From positions 256,001-320,000 of the forward strand of contig NZ_LMRG01000027.1 of the NCBI RefSeq assembly GCF_001425605.1: a DNA stretch of 64,000 bases, read 5' to 3'. Numbering within the stretch: the stretch's first letter is position 1; every line of letters starts with the position of its first letter. The position numbers were made by a program, and so were the translations under genes. This DNA is from Rhizobium sp. Leaf453. GTDB lineage: Bacteria > Pseudomonadota > Alphaproteobacteria > Rhizobiales > Rhizobiaceae. This document shows, piece by piece, positions 45,584 to 55,164 of the stretch. The notes below the pieces were generated by a model. That model had not been told where the DNA came from. It made no database searches and was given only the letters and a program-made list of their open reading frames with translations.

Positions 45584-45998
45584 CATAATGGGTTCGAAAG
45601 CAACCGGTTACGTGTTGGTCAACCGGGCTGCGAAAAGTGGCGAAATTAGGGGAATCGTGGCTTAACCATGTCCGTGACGGACTGGTTGGGGTTCTTCTGC
45701 GTTGTAAAGCAAATTATTGATTTCCGCAGTTTTTTATGATAGGGTCTGAATACTGATCCACATCGCAGCACTGCGCGTGCTCGAAAAACCATCACGAAAG
45801 CAAAAGAGTCCCACGGCGCGGCTGACCCCAAATACGCAACGTCTGTTGCATGTGTGTGATCGCCTCGCAGAAGATCGATTTGATGACCGTTGGAACGGAT
45901 CAGTATGGAGTCACCCGACGGTGTCCCCGTCCATTCCGGGCCTGACTGACCCGGCCCCGGCGAACCGCCGGGAGCGTAACAGGGAGTTTTTGAAACGA
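45584..45998 (+). other. 415-bp leader/promoter region of carD
   Basis: The carD frame stays open back to 45777 but the extension has no conserved content and no ribosome binding site, so I read this as promoter and long leader. TTAACCAT at 45662-45669 is a perfect CtrA-like half-site. The stretch 45710-45750 is AT-rich and probably holds the promoter. Confidence 0.5.
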
Positions 45999-46568
45999 AT
46001 GACGACCCAGCAGAAAAAATCTTCAACACGCCATGGATTCAAGACCGGTGAATCGATCGTTTACCCGGCCCATGGCGTTGGACAAATCGTTGCAATCGAA
46101 GAGCAGGTGGTTGCGGGCATGTCGCTCGAACTGTTTGTGATCGATTTCGAAAAGGACAAGATGCGCCTGAAGGTGCCGGTTGCCAAGGCCGTCTCCATCG
46201 GCATGCGCAAGCTGTCCGAAACCGATTTCGTCGAGCGTGCATTGAAGGTCGTCCAGGGCAGGGCACGTGTAAAGCGGACCATGTGGTCGCGCCGTGCGCA
46301 GGAATATGATGCCAAGATCAATTCCGGTGACCTGATCTCGATCGCCGAAGTCGTACGCGACCTCTACCGCGCTGAAAACCAGCCGGAACAGTCCTATTCC
46401 GAGCGCCAGCTTTACGAAGCTGCCCTTGACCGCATGGCGCGCGAAATCGCAGCCGTGAACAAGATGTCGGAAACGGAGGCTGTCCGTCTCGTCGAGGCCA
46501 ACCTGAACAAGGGTCCGAAGCGCGGCAAGGCCGTCGAAGAGGACGATGCACAGGAAGAAGCTGCGTAA
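45999..46568 (+). CDS. carD: CarD/CdnL-family transcription regulator
   Basis: The 189-residue protein has an N-terminal RNA-polymerase-interacting Tudor-like domain (FKTGESIVYPAHGVGQIVAI, about 13-75) and a helical C-terminal DNA-binding domain with the AKINSGDLISIAEVVRDLYR segment and conserved Trp in TMWSRRAQEY. CarD/CdnL binds the beta subunit and stabilises open complexes, notably at rRNA promoters. Start ATG 45999 has AGGGAG 12 nt upstream, rather far; an in-frame TTG at 45990 is an alternative that adds three residues. Its tail is acidic (EEDDAQEEAA). A terminator follows. Confidence 0.95.
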   Translation: MTTQQKKSSTRHGFKTGESIVYPAHGVGQIVAIEEQVVAGMSLELFVIDFEKDKMRLKVPVAKAVSIGMRKLSETDFVERALKVVQGRARVKRTMWSRRAQEYDAKINSGDLISIAEVVRDLYRAENQPEQSYSERQLYEAALDRMAREIAAVNKMSETEAVRLVEANLNKGPKRGKAVEEDDAQEEAA

Positions 46569-46593
46569 GCACCGTTTTCGGTTCTTACATTCA

Positions 46594-46628
46594 AAAAGCC
46601 CTGTCAGCGATGACGGGGCTTTTTTTGT
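46594..46628 (+). terminator. Rho-independent terminator of carD
   Basis: Stem AAAGCCCTGTCA/TGACGGGGCTTT (one G-T pair), GCGA loop, then seven T residues. Confidence 0.93.
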
Positions 46629-47101
46629 TCGTTTGCATGCTGCCAAGGAGGTGAACGGAAGGCTTTCAGGATAAGCAAAGTTCACGAACGGCACTTTTGC
46701 CATCGCCGGCCCTGTTACGGTGGTGCAGTGAACGCCGCTTCGGCGTTTCGGCGCCAAATCAGATTGATCGATGTTGAGGCGACAAGCCTCCTGCCGAAAT
46801 GGAGAGAGGCCGACCTCGATGCGACTCTTCGTGAGGGGTAGCGAAAGTGCCGACTGTTGAATTCCCTGTTTCAAGTTTAAATCACATTTATGACCGCCAA
46901 TTTGACTGTAAAAAGTCACGATCAATATATATATTAGGCTCGTCAAATGTAATCGTCAGACACGTAATCTTTATTCCGACAATTATTGGTCGTTCATCGA
47001 TCGCGTTTCTAATCTGGACAAAGAGCTAAATCTCTCGAATAGTACGAGCTATCAATGGCCGTCGTATAGAGCCGATATCATCATCTAGGAAGGATGGAAT
47101 T
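46629..47101. promoter_or_regulatory. 473-bp region upstream of RTX gene, AT-rich in its second half
   Basis: The first half holds small hairpins, including AACGCCG-CTT-CGGCGTT at 46733-46749 and GAGGC-GACAA-GCCTC near 46774-46788, without T-tracts. From 46860 to 47040 it is strongly AT-rich (ATATATATAT at 46925-46934; TGACT-N6-AGTCA at 46903-46918). This pattern fits a promoter silenced by a MucR/Ros-type protein; that is inference. No gene is supported. Confidence 0.5.
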
Positions 47102-50100
47102 ATGGCTGTTTTGGTGCTGCAAGGAAAGGCTGAAGGCTACCGTTTCGAGACGGTCAATGGTCGGCTTCGGGCGATCGATATCGACGCAACCGATGGCAAC
47201 ACCGGCACCCATATCCTGACGGGAGTGGATATCGCCCGCTTCGACGATCGCGATATCGCGTTAGGGCCGGATACCGATATCCCGACGGGCCAAGTGAAGA
47301 TCGCAGACGATGTGAACACATCGGCTTTCATGCTGGGCGACGGCGGTTATGTTCTGGTGACGCGAACCACGGTTCCCGGCGGACTCGCTTTCAGCGCCCA
47401 GCAGTTTGACGCCGCCGGCGTGGAGGTCGGTGACGAGGTTACGTTTCCGTCGGATACAGCGTCAGTCGTCCTGAACGAGGCTGGCAATGTTTTCGTCGTT
47501 GGCAGCGAATATGACGGTGGCGTTCTGCAGAGAACATTCGTCCAGCGCTATGACCAGTTGGGTGGCGCCGTCGCCGAAGAAGTCGATATCACAGGCGCGA
47601 CGTCTTTCTACGCCTTGGCCGGTGGCGGATTTGTGACTGTCCGGGGAGACACCAACACCTTCTATCTTCAACAGTATGATGCAAATTTCGCCACCGTCAG
47701 TGACGAAGCGACATTTGAGCTATTGCCCGACGAGGAAGGCTCAGTTTCATCCGTAACGCAGTTGAGCGGCGGTGGATACGTTGTGGGGGTGAAGTCTCTG
47801 ATCGTACACAACCCGGGCAGCGAGAGCGAATATACCGAATACTTCGGCCGTTTTCAGGCCTTCACCGCCGATGGGACGCCTTTGGGGCCAATCGGATCTG
47901 GCTCGAGCATCGCAGCATTCGATAGCGGCGGTTTCGTTGTGACATCCGTGCTTCAGGACCCGGACGAGTTCGGCCTGGCCGGGGACATTCTCATGCAGCG
48001 TTATAATGCCGCTGGCGCTAAGGTTGGTGCCGAGTTCGTCGTCAACATCACCACGAGCCGCCCGCAACAGTCGCCATCGGTCGCGGTCCTGAGTGATGGT
48101 GGTTTCGTCGTCATCTGGCAATCGCCGGCGACCGGCGGGAACAACATCCTGGCACGGCGGTTCGATGCCAACGGCGTGGCTATCGGTGGAGAACTCCGCA
48201 TCAACACGGCTGATGGCAATGTGTCTCTCTCATCGGTAGTTACGCCGATCGTGGCCCTGGACGACGGCGGGTATGTCGTGAAATGGAAGGGGTCGGGTAG
48301 CTCGAATGGCGAAATCTTCACGCAGCGCGTCGATGCCGACGGCAGTCTTTCGACGTTCGAGATATCAGGCACGACAGCCAATGACACTCTGAATGCTGGC
48401 TTCGGAACGAAGCTTTTCGGGCTTGGCGGTAATGATACGCTGAATGGCGACCAGATGTTCGGCGGTGATGGCAACGACACCTACATCATTGACAGTACGC
48501 GCGATAGGGCGATCGAGCAGTCCGGCAGCGCCGGCGGTGTCGATACGGTCCGCAGTTCCGTCAATCACGCACTCGGCTCCAATGTGGAAAACCTGATCCT
48601 GACCGGCACGGCCTATCTCAGTGGGACCGGCAACGACATCGCCAATGTCATCACCGGGAATGTCGGGTCCAATACGCTGACGGGCAATGGTGGCGACGAC
48701 GTGCTGGATGCTGGTGCCGGCAACGATACGCTGAGTGGCGGCGACGGTCGGGACACACTGATCGGCGGCACCGGTGTGGACAAGATGAGCGGCGGCACCG
48801 GCGACGATACCTACTACGTCGATAACGTTACCGATCAGGTGACGGAGGTCGATAATGCAGCCAATGGCGGCGTCGACAAGGTCTTCTCGAGTGTCAGCTT
48901 CACGTTGAAAAGCCATGTCGAGAACCTGTCGCTGACAGGCACCGGCAATATCGACGGCACCGGTAATGGCATTGACAATGTCATCGTCGGCAATACTGGC
49001 AACAACCAGCTGAGAGGCGGCGCCGGTAACGATACGCTGACCGGTGCGGCCGGTGATGACCTGCTCTACGGCGAAACCGGCGCTGACCGGATGACCGGTG
49101 GCAGCGGCAACGACACCTATTTCGTCGATAATACCTCTGACGTCGTGATTGAATCCTCCGATCCCGTCAATGGCGGTATCGACACCGTCGTTTCGTCGAT
49201 CTCCCGGACACTCGGGGCCTATCAGGAAAATCTCAATCTCATCGGCGGGGTCGCGATCAACGGCAACGGCAATTCGCTTAACAACACCCTGACCGGCAAC
49301 AGCGGCGCCAATACACTGCGTGGCTTTGAGGGTAACGACATTCTCGATGGTGGCGCCGACACACGTACGGATACGCTCGATGGCGGTCTCGGCAACGATG
49401 TCTTCGTTCTCGGCAACGGTAATGACACGGTGATCGATGCCGGTGGAACAGACACGATCCGCTCCACGATCAGCCGCACACTCATGGATTACGGCTTCAT
49501 CGAACGGCTGACGCTTCAGGGCACCGCAAACATCAACGGTACCGGCAACGCGTTGGCCAACACGATCACGGGCAACAGTGGTGACAACACACTTGACGGC
49601 GGTGGCGGACAGGATGCGCTCGCCGGCGGTCTTGGAAACGATCGATACATTCTCGGTGCGAGTGCCGACACGGTCACCGACACTGGCGGCATCGACACGA
49701 TCTATTCGACAATCACCCGTTCGCTGACGAATTATGCCGACATCGAGCGCCTGATCTTGCAGGGTGGCGCGGATATCAATGGCACAGGCAACCTCCTGAA
49801 CAACAGCCTCACCGGCAATACCGGCGACAACACGCTGAATGGGGCTGCTGGCAACGATGTCCTCTCGGGCGGCAGCGGCGACGACGTTCTGATCGGCGGC
49901 ACGGGCAACGACACACTGACGGGCGGTTCGGGCAAAGACATCTTCCTGCTCAATGCGCCACTCAGTGCATCCACCAACGTAGACTTCATCTCCGATTTCT
50001 CTGTGGCAGATGATACGATCCGGCTGGAAAACAGCGTCTTTACCAAGATCGGTGCTGCCGGCCCCCTATCGTCGTCTGCCTTTGTCCGCAACAGCACCGG

Positions 50101-50254
50101 CCTTGCGACAACCGATAGCCATCGGCTGATCTATGAGACCGACACCGGCGAGCTATACTACGACAGCAACGGCAAGGCGGCCGGTGGCAGCGTTCTCGTT
50201 GCAACCCTCGATCCGAACCTCGCGCTGACCCACCAGGATTTCTTCATCGTATGA
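47102..50254 (+). CDS. RTX-type calcium-binding protein, probable type I secreted surface/extracellular protein
   Basis: The 1050-residue acidic protein has no Sec signal. Residues about 1-420 form repeated beta-strand units of the type LxDGGFVVxWQS...ARRFDANGVAIGGE, suggesting a propeller-like N-terminal domain. From about 420 to 960 there are five long repeats, each ending in RTX nonapeptides (GGxGxDxLxGG variants such as GGAGNDTLTGAAGDD, GGTGNDTLTGGSGKD) that bind calcium in a parallel beta-roll. The last 60 residues (LIYETDTGELYYDSNGKAAG, ending HQDFFIV) are typical of type I secretion signals. No ABC exporter, membrane-fusion protein or TolC is nearby. RBS AGGAAGGA precedes the ATG. Function is unknown; attachment or biofilm roles are known for similar rhizobial proteins. 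Confidence 0.9.
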   Translation: MAVLVLQGKAEGYRFETVNGRLRAIDIDATDGNTGTHILTGVDIARFDDRDIALGPDTDIPTGQVKIADDVNTSAFMLGDGGYVLVTRTTVPGGLAFSAQQFDAAGVEVGDEVTFPSDTASVVLNEAGNVFVVGSEYDGGVLQRTFVQRYDQLGGAVAEEVDITGATSFYALAGGGFVTVRGDTNTFYLQQYDANFATVSDEATFELLPDEEGSVSSVTQLSGGGYVVGVKSLIVHNPGSESEYTEYFGRFQAFTADGTPLGPIGSGSSIAAFDSGGFVVTSVLQDPDEFGLAGDILMQRYNAAGAKVGAEFVVNITTSRPQQSPSVAVLSDGGFVVIWQSPATGGNNILARRFDANGVAIGGELRINTADGNVSLSSVVTPIVALDDGGYVVKWKGSGSSNGEIFTQRVDADGSLSTFEISGTTANDTLNAGFGTKLFGLGGNDTLNGDQMFGGDGNDTYIIDSTRDRAIEQSGSAGGVDTVRSSVNHALGSNVENLILTGTAYLSGTGNDIANVITGNVGSNTLTGNGGDDVLDAGAGNDTLSGGDGRDTLIGGTGVDKMSGGTGDDTYYVDNVTDQVTEVDNAANGGVDKVFSSVSFTLKSHVENLSLTGTGNIDGTGNGIDNVIVGNTGNNQLRGGAGNDTLTGAAGDDLLYGETGADRMTGGSGNDTYFVDNTSDVVIESSDPVNGGIDTVVSSISRTLGAYQENLNLIGGVAINGNGNSLNNTLTGNSGANTLRGFEGNDILDGGADTRTDTLDGGLGNDVFVLGNGNDTVIDAGGTDTIRSTISRTLMDYGFIERLTLQGTANINGTGNALANTITGNSGDNTLDGGGGQDALAGGLGNDRYILGASADTVTDTGGIDTIYSTITRSLTNYADIERLILQGGADINGTGNLLNNSLTGNTGDNTLNGAAGNDVLSGGSGDDVLIGGTGNDTLTGGSGKDIFLLNAPLSASTNVDFISDFSVADDTIRLENSVFTKIGAAGPLSSSAFVRNSTGLATTDSHRLIYETDTGELYYDSNGKAAGGSVLVATLDPNLALTHQDFFIV
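48361..49950 (+). repeat. Five long internal repeats of the RTX protein
   Basis: Marker segment TYxVDNxxDxV (or its equivalent) recurs near 48480, 48810, 49119, 49399 and 49645, followed each time by GG-x-DT-V-SS, an ENL-x-LTG strand, INGTGN and ITGN-x-G-x-N-x-L. Unit lengths are about 110, 103, 93 and 82 codons, shrinking toward the C-terminus before the final unit. Confidence 0.8.
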
Positions 50255-50537
50255 GATGAGCGTCAGACACAAGTTGTGTGACTCTTGGATAGTTCACCGG
50301 CCCCGAGTTTGACCAGGCTCGCTGCGGGACTGAACACCTGCGCCGGAGCATATGGCTGGGCCTATAGAGGTCCTGCAACTGAGGCGGGCGTCACGGAGTG
50401 GCGCCTGTTAAAGCTACGGCCGATCCGCGACCCCCATAAGGATTCTCCTGCCATCGTGCTATGCTACCCGCCGAGGCGTCTTGCCGCGATCTGCCGGCAC
50501 GGGGAGACGATGCGATAACCGGCATTGGGAGGAGATA

Positions 50538-51113
50538 ATGGCAGGAACTGTTTCTCTACATCCGTTGCTTGACCGGGGTATACCCAAAGGCTCCGGCAGC
50601 TTTACCGGCGGCACGCTCGTCTGTGAATGCGCCGATCGTCCCGTAAGGGTCAAGGTCGAAGGCGATGTGGCACATAATCATGCCTGTGGCTGCACGAAAT
50701 GCGGGAAACCGGCCGGAGCGACGTTTTCGGTCGTCGCCGTTGCCCCCCACGACAAGATCACCGTGCTGGAAAATGGCGACAAGCTCTATGTGGTCGACAA
50801 GGCGGCCCTCATCCAGCGGCATGCCTGCAAGGGCTGCGGCGTGCACATGTACGGTCCGGTGGAGCGGGAGCATCCGTTCCAGGGGTTGGACTTCATTCAT
50901 CCGGAGCGTTTCGAAGAGGATGGCTGGTCGCCGCCCGGCTTCGCCGCCTTCGTCTCCTCGATCATCGAATCCGGCACGAACCCGGCCGATATGTCGGCCA
51001 TCCGGGCGCACCTGACGGAACTGGGCCTGACCCCATCCGATTGCCTGAACAACGCCCTGATGGACTATATCGCTACCTGGACGGCGCAGAAGAGCGGCGT
51101 GCTGAAATCCTGA
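50538..51113 (+). CDS. gfa: GFA-family protein, probable S-(hydroxymethyl)glutathione synthase
   Basis: The 191-residue protein belongs to the glutathione-dependent formaldehyde-activating enzyme family, which speeds formation of S-hydroxymethylglutathione from formaldehyde. The zinc ligands of the family are all present: Cys29 and Cys31 (CEC), Cys50, Cys52 and Cys55 (CGCTKC), Cys97 and Cys100 (CKGC). Length is close to that of Paracoccus Gfa. Start ATG 50538 follows GGGAGGAGATA, an excellent ribosome binding site. The partner formaldehyde dehydrogenase is not adjacent. Confidence 0.92.
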   Translation: MAGTVSLHPLLDRGIPKGSGSFTGGTLVCECADRPVRVKVEGDVAHNHACGCTKCGKPAGATFSVVAVAPHDKITVLENGDKLYVVDKAALIQRHACKGCGVHMYGPVEREHPFQGLDFIHPERFEEDGWSPPGFAAFVSSIIESGTNPADMSAIRAHLTELGLTPSDCLNNALMDYIATWTAQKSGVLKS

Positions 51114-51125
51114 CCCGGCAAACGA

Positions 51126-51160
51126 AAAGGGCGCAGCGACCGAGGCCGCTGCGCCCTTTC
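51126..51160. terminator. Bidirectional terminator between gfa and typA
   Basis: Thirteen-bp stem AAAGGGCGCAGCG/CGCTGCGCCCTTT with an 8-nt loop between convergent genes; T residues flank both sides. Confidence 0.88.
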
Positions 51161-51183
51161 ACATTCATTGCAAAGCCCGCTGC

Positions 51184-53013
51184 TTATGCAGCGCCGCGCG
51201 ACTTTTCGAACCGCTTGCGGTCGTTCGAGTCGAGATACATCTTGCGCAGGCGAATGTTCTTCGGCGTCACTTCGACCAGTTCGTCGTCCTGGATCCAGGA
51301 CAGCGCGCGGTCGAGCGTCATGCGGATCGGCGGGGTCAGCTTGACAGCTTCGTCCTTGCCGGAAGCGCGCATGTTGGTGAGCTTCTTGCCCTTCAGAACG
51401 TTGACTTCGAGGTCGTTGTCACGCGTGTGGATGCCGATGATCATGCCGGCATAGACCTTCTCACCGGCTTCGATGATCATCGGGCCGCGATCTTCCAGGT
51501 TGAACATGGCGTAGGCAACCGATTCGCCGGCATCGTTGGAGAGCAGAACGCCCTGAACGCGGCCACCGATGTCGCCCTTGTAGGGCTGGTAGTCGTTGAA
51601 CAGGCGGTTCATGATCGCCGTGCCGCGCGTGTCGGTCAAAAGTTCCGACTGGTAGCCGATCAGGCCGCGGGTCGGAGCCAGGAACTTCAGACGAACGCGG
51701 TTGCCGCCGGACGGACGCAGTTCCGTCATCTCGGCCTTGCGCTCGGACATCTTCTGGACGACGACACCGGAATGCTCCTCGTCGACGTCGATGACGACTT
51801 CTTCGATCGGCTCCAGCATCTGGCCGGTGGCTTCGTCCTTGTGCATCACGACGCGCGGACGCGAGACGGCAAGCTCGAAGCCTTCGCGGCGCATGGTCTC
51901 GATCAGAACGGCCAGCTGCAATTCGCCGCGGCCGGACACGTAGAACGAATCCTTGCCTTCGGCTTCTTCGATCTTCAGCGCGACGTTGCCTTCGGCTTCC
52001 TTGAACAGGCGGTCGCGGATAACGCGCGACGTGACCTTATCGCCTTCGGTGCCCGCCAGCGGGCTGTCGTTGACGATGAAGGACATGGTGACGGTCGGCG
52101 GGTCGATCGGCTGGGCGTGCAGCGCTTCGCTAACCGAGGGATCGCAGAACGTGTCGGCGACCGTGCCCTTCGACAGGCCGGCGATGGCGACGATATCGCC
52201 TGCATGCGCTTCGTCGATCGGCGTACGCTCGATGCCACGGAACGCCAGAATCTTCGAAATACGACCGGTTTCGATCAGCTTGCCGTCCTGGCCAAGAACC
52301 TTGACGGACTGGTTCGGCTTGATCGAACCGGAATGGATGCGGCCGGTGATGATGCGGCCGAGGAAGGGGTTGGCTTCCAGGATCGTGCCGATCATGCGGA
52401 ACGCGCCGTCTTCGTCGCCGACACTCGGCTCCGGAACGTGCTTCAGGACGAGGTCGAGAAGCGGCGCCAGGCCATCTTCCTTAGGACCTTCCGGATTGAC
52501 GTTCATCCAGCCGTTACGGCCCGAACCATAGAGGATCGGGAAGTCGAGCTGCTCGTCGGTGGCGTCAAGATTGGCGAAGAGGTCGAAGACTTCGTTGATG
52601 ACTTCCTCGTGGCGGCCGTCGGGGCGGTCGATCTTGTTGATCGCGACGATCGGGCGAAGGCCGACCTTCAGCGCCTTGGAAACGACGAACTTGGTCTGCG
52701 GCATCGGGCCTTCCGACGAGTCGACCAGAACGATCGCGCCGTCCACCATCGACAGGATGCGCTCGACTTCGCCGCCGAAGTCGGCGTGGCCGGGGGTGTC
52801 GACGATGTTGATGCGGACGCCCTTCCACTCGATCGAGGTGGCCTTCGCCAGAATGGTGATGCCACGCTCTTTTTCGAGATCGTTCGAGTCCATCATGCGC
52901 TCGGTCGTGCGCTGGTTGTCGCGGAAAGAACCCGACTGCTTCAGAAGTTCGTCGACGAGCGTGGTTTTCCCATGGTCAACGTGTGCGATGATCGCGATGT
53001 TGCGCATTTTCAT
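51184..53013 (-). CDS. typA: Ribosome-associated GTPase TypA/BipA
   Basis: The 609-residue translational GTPase has G1 AHVDHGKTTL (10-19), switch II DTPGHADF, and NKID for guanine recognition, followed by EF-G-like domains and the BipA-specific C-terminal domain (about 480-605). It acts in 50S assembly and stress adaptation. I use ATG 53013 (MKMRNIAII); the frame from 53052 adds 13 residues not seen in the family. It is followed by a terminator shared with the convergent gfa. Confidence 0.97.
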   Translation of the reverse strand: MKMRNIAIIAHVDHGKTTLVDELLKQSGSFRDNQRTTERMMDSNDLEKERGITILAKATSIEWKGVRINIVDTPGHADFGGEVERILSMVDGAIVLVDSSEGPMPQTKFVVSKALKVGLRPIVAINKIDRPDGRHEEVINEVFDLFANLDATDEQLDFPILYGSGRNGWMNVNPEGPKEDGLAPLLDLVLKHVPEPSVGDEDGAFRMIGTILEANPFLGRIITGRIHSGSIKPNQSVKVLGQDGKLIETGRISKILAFRGIERTPIDEAHAGDIVAIAGLSKGTVADTFCDPSVSEALHAQPIDPPTVTMSFIVNDSPLAGTEGDKVTSRVIRDRLFKEAEGNVALKIEEAEGKDSFYVSGRGELQLAVLIETMRREGFELAVSRPRVVMHKDEATGQMLEPIEEVVIDVDEEHSGVVVQKMSERKAEMTELRPSGGNRVRLKFLAPTRGLIGYQSELLTDTRGTAIMNRLFNDYQPYKGDIGGRVQGVLLSNDAGESVAYAMFNLEDRGPMIIEAGEKVYAGMIIGIHTRDNDLEVNVLKGKKLTNMRASGKDEAVKLTPPIRMTLDRALSWIQDDELVEVTPKNIRLRKMYLDSNDRKRFEKSRGAA

Positions 53014-53149
53014 GTGTGAATACTCGGAGGTTTCGGGGCGTATCTGAGGCACGCCGCATCTTCAATGGCCGGGCTCTTACAGGTTTTTTTGCATTTGCGA
53101 AAGGGGGCAAGCCGGAAAGTCTTGAGAGACGGTAAATCCATGGGCGGTT

Positions 53150-54712
53150 TCAGACCGAATTTCCGGCGGGATCAAGCGTGATCTGCCAGAGTTCGCGGTC
53201 TTCCCTGTCCATCAGCCGCACCGTCATCTGCTCCGTCTGGCCATTGATATCGACCAGACCGAAGAATTGCAGGCCGGCGGAGGGCGGCAGGTTCTGGTCG
53301 ATGCCGGTGCCGGATGCCTTGATGAACCGCACATCCGGGCCGAACGTCATGTCCAGTTCCTTCGGGCCGTAGGTGCCGGAATGCAGCGGGCCGGAGACGA
53401 ATTCCCAGAAGGGCAGGAAGTCCTTGAAGGCGGCGCGGGCCGGATCGTAATGGTGGGCGGCGGTATAATGCACGTCGGCGGTCAGCCAGATGATGTTCTG
53501 AATGGCATTGTCCCGGATGAAACGGAGAATGTCGGCGAATTCCGTTTCACGTCCGGTTGGCGCTCCGTTATCGCCATTGGCAATCGCGTCCGATCCCCGG
53601 CGATGGCTGAAATCGTCCCAGACGACGAGGCCGATCGGCATGTCGCAGGCGATCACCTTCCAGGTGGCCTTGGATGCGGCAAGCTCCCGCTTCAGCCAGT
53701 CCGCCTGCCGCCAGCCGAACAGTTCGTCCCCACCGCCCTGGTTCGCGTCACGGTAGGAGCGCAAATCGACGAAGAACACGTCCAGCAACCGGCCATAGGG
53801 GATTTTGCGGAAGATGCGGCCTGGTTGTGCGGCGATGGTGCGAATCGGCGTCATTTCCTGGAAGGCCCGCATGGCGCGGTCGGCATAGACCGAGACGTCC
53901 TTGTCGGGATAACGCGGATCGTCCCTCAAGTCCGTCGAGGCCGACCAGTTGTTCAACACCTCATGATCGTCCCACTGGTAGAAGGTCGGGCAGACGGCGT
54001 TCATGGCGCGCACATGGTCGTCGAGCAGATTGTATTTCCACTGGCCGCGATATTCGTCGAGCGTGCGCGCCACCTCGCGCTTTTCCGGCGTGACGATCCT
54101 GTTCTTCCAGATCGTTCCATCCCTCAGCGTGATCTCGTCGGGAATCGGATTGTCGGCATAGATCGTGTCGCCGGAATGGATGAAGAAATCCGGCTCGTGC
54201 AACTGCATGGTCGAATAGGTCTTCATGCCGACATCGTCGATGCCCCAGCCTTGCCCTGCAGTATCGCCCGACCAGACGAAGCGGACGGAGCGGCGGCGCA
54301 GCGGTCCGGTGCGGAACCTCCCGGTGATCGGCTCGGACACGCTGTTGCTGTCATAGAGATCGGTCGCGGTGAAGCGGTAGAAAATGTCCTGATCCGGCAG
54401 AAGTTCGTCGAGCAACACCTTCACCGCGAAATCGCTGCCGGGAAGCGCATCGACGGACGGCAGTCGGACGGGTGCGGAAAAGCTTTCGGTCGTCGAATAT
54501 TCGACCGCTATGCGCGACGGGCGGTCTGCCCGCGTCCAGATCATTCCAGATTTGGTATCGACATCGCCGGACTGGATGCCATGGGTAAAGACCGGCCTTC
54601 CGAAATTGCGCGCATAGAAAGGTGTTGCCAGCACGGATGTCGCCGCAAAGCCGGCAGCACCTGCCGAAAGCAGGAACGAACGGCGCGTCACTGTATCCTG
54701 AAATGTGGCCAA
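53150..54712 (-). CDS. phoD: PhoD-family alkaline phosphatase/phosphodiesterase, Tat-exported
   Basis: The 520-residue protein begins with a twin-arginine signal (TRRSFLLSAGAAGFAATSVL). The PhoD metallophosphatase domain follows, with FVWSGDTAG, HSGDTIYAD, QWDDHEVLNNW, FFVDLRSYRD and WLTADVHYTAAHHYDP providing the expected Asp, Asn and His metal ligands. PhoD releases phosphate from mono- and diesters outside the cell and uses Ca and Fe in characterised members. I see no clear PHO box in the 199-bp gap upstream. It stands alone on the minus strand. Confidence 0.93.
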   Translation of the reverse strand: MATFQDTVTRRSFLLSAGAAGFAATSVLATPFYARNFGRPVFTHGIQSGDVDTKSGMIWTRADRPSRIAVEYSTTESFSAPVRLPSVDALPGSDFAVKVLLDELLPDQDIFYRFTATDLYDSNSVSEPITGRFRTGPLRRRSVRFVWSGDTAGQGWGIDDVGMKTYSTMQLHEPDFFIHSGDTIYADNPIPDEITLRDGTIWKNRIVTPEKREVARTLDEYRGQWKYNLLDDHVRAMNAVCPTFYQWDDHEVLNNWSASTDLRDDPRYPDKDVSVYADRAMRAFQEMTPIRTIAAQPGRIFRKIPYGRLLDVFFVDLRSYRDANQGGGDELFGWRQADWLKRELAASKATWKVIACDMPIGLVVWDDFSHRRGSDAIANGDNGAPTGRETEFADILRFIRDNAIQNIIWLTADVHYTAAHHYDPARAAFKDFLPFWEFVSGPLHSGTYGPKELDMTFGPDVRFIKASGTGIDQNLPPSAGLQFFGLVDINGQTEQMTVRLMDREDRELWQITLDPAGNSV

Positions 54713-54911
54713 ATCCGCCTCCGGTCCAATCTCGGGGAATCAGGTGAATCCCGAGCCGGACCTTTGGCGAAGCCGGTGTCAGTTCGTTTACAGTTGCGTG
54801 AATCTATTCCAACGGTTTGGTGACCGATTGGTGACTGTTGGGGCGACTGTGATGTTTATTGACAATATCGTACACGCCAAGCAGTCTGATCGTGTTTAAC
54901 GGAGAATGGTC
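54713..54911 (+). promoter_or_regulatory. Promoter region of ParDE pair 1 with tandem repeats
   Basis: Three imperfect tandem copies of an 11-12-bp unit, GGTGACCGATT, GGTGACTGTTG and GGGCGACTGTG, run from 54819 to 54851, 60 bp before the antitoxin start. Antitoxins of this kind usually bind such repeats to autoregulate. TTGACA at 54859 may be a -35 element. Confidence 0.5.
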
Positions 54912-55163
54912 ATGGCTTCCGAAAGCATCCATGTGCGGGTTACAGGTCCTTTGCAGGCGCATGTCCAGCAGCAGATCGGCGAGGATGGCATCTATGAAAA
55001 TGCCAGTGAGTACATCCGCGCCCTGATCCGCCGCGACCTGCAGGGCCGCACGGAAGCCTGGGACTGGCTGCAGAGAAAACTGGAACCGGCTTTGAGGGCT
55101 GAAGAGACCGACTATGTCGCGGTCTCGGCGGAAGACGTCATACGCCGCAATACAAGCCGATAG
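54912..55163 (+). CDS. ParD-like ribbon-helix-helix antitoxin
   Basis: The 83-residue protein has an N-terminal ribbon-helix-helix (IHVRVTGPLQAHVQQQIGED, then GIYENASEYIRALIRRDLQG), the ParD/CopG DNA-binding fold, and a C-terminal tail that would neutralise the toxin. Start ATG 54912 is chosen over 54906 because GGAGA would touch the first ATG but sits 7 nt before the second. The toxin gene starts 1 nt after the stop. Confidence 0.88.
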   Translation: MASESIHVRVTGPLQAHVQQQIGEDGIYENASEYIRALIRRDLQGRTEAWDWLQRKLEPALRAEETDYVAVSAEDVIRRNTSR

Positions 55164-55164
55164 G

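Noticed and set aside
46023..46946. Minus-strand frame over carD and the following gap
   Set aside because: Mostly antisense to carD, and its start lies in AT-rich promoter-like DNA without codon bias.
48361..49950. Regular repeats considered as a CRISPR or tandem DNA array
   Set aside because: The repeats are in frame, vary in length and encode RTX motifs; there are no constant repeat/spacer units.
46954..50270. Ten-base direct repeat CGTCAGACAC on both sides of the RTX gene (46954 and 50261), like a target-site duplication
   Set aside because: A 10-mer match between two flanks of several hundred bases is not rare by chance, and no transposase or terminal inverted repeats are present.
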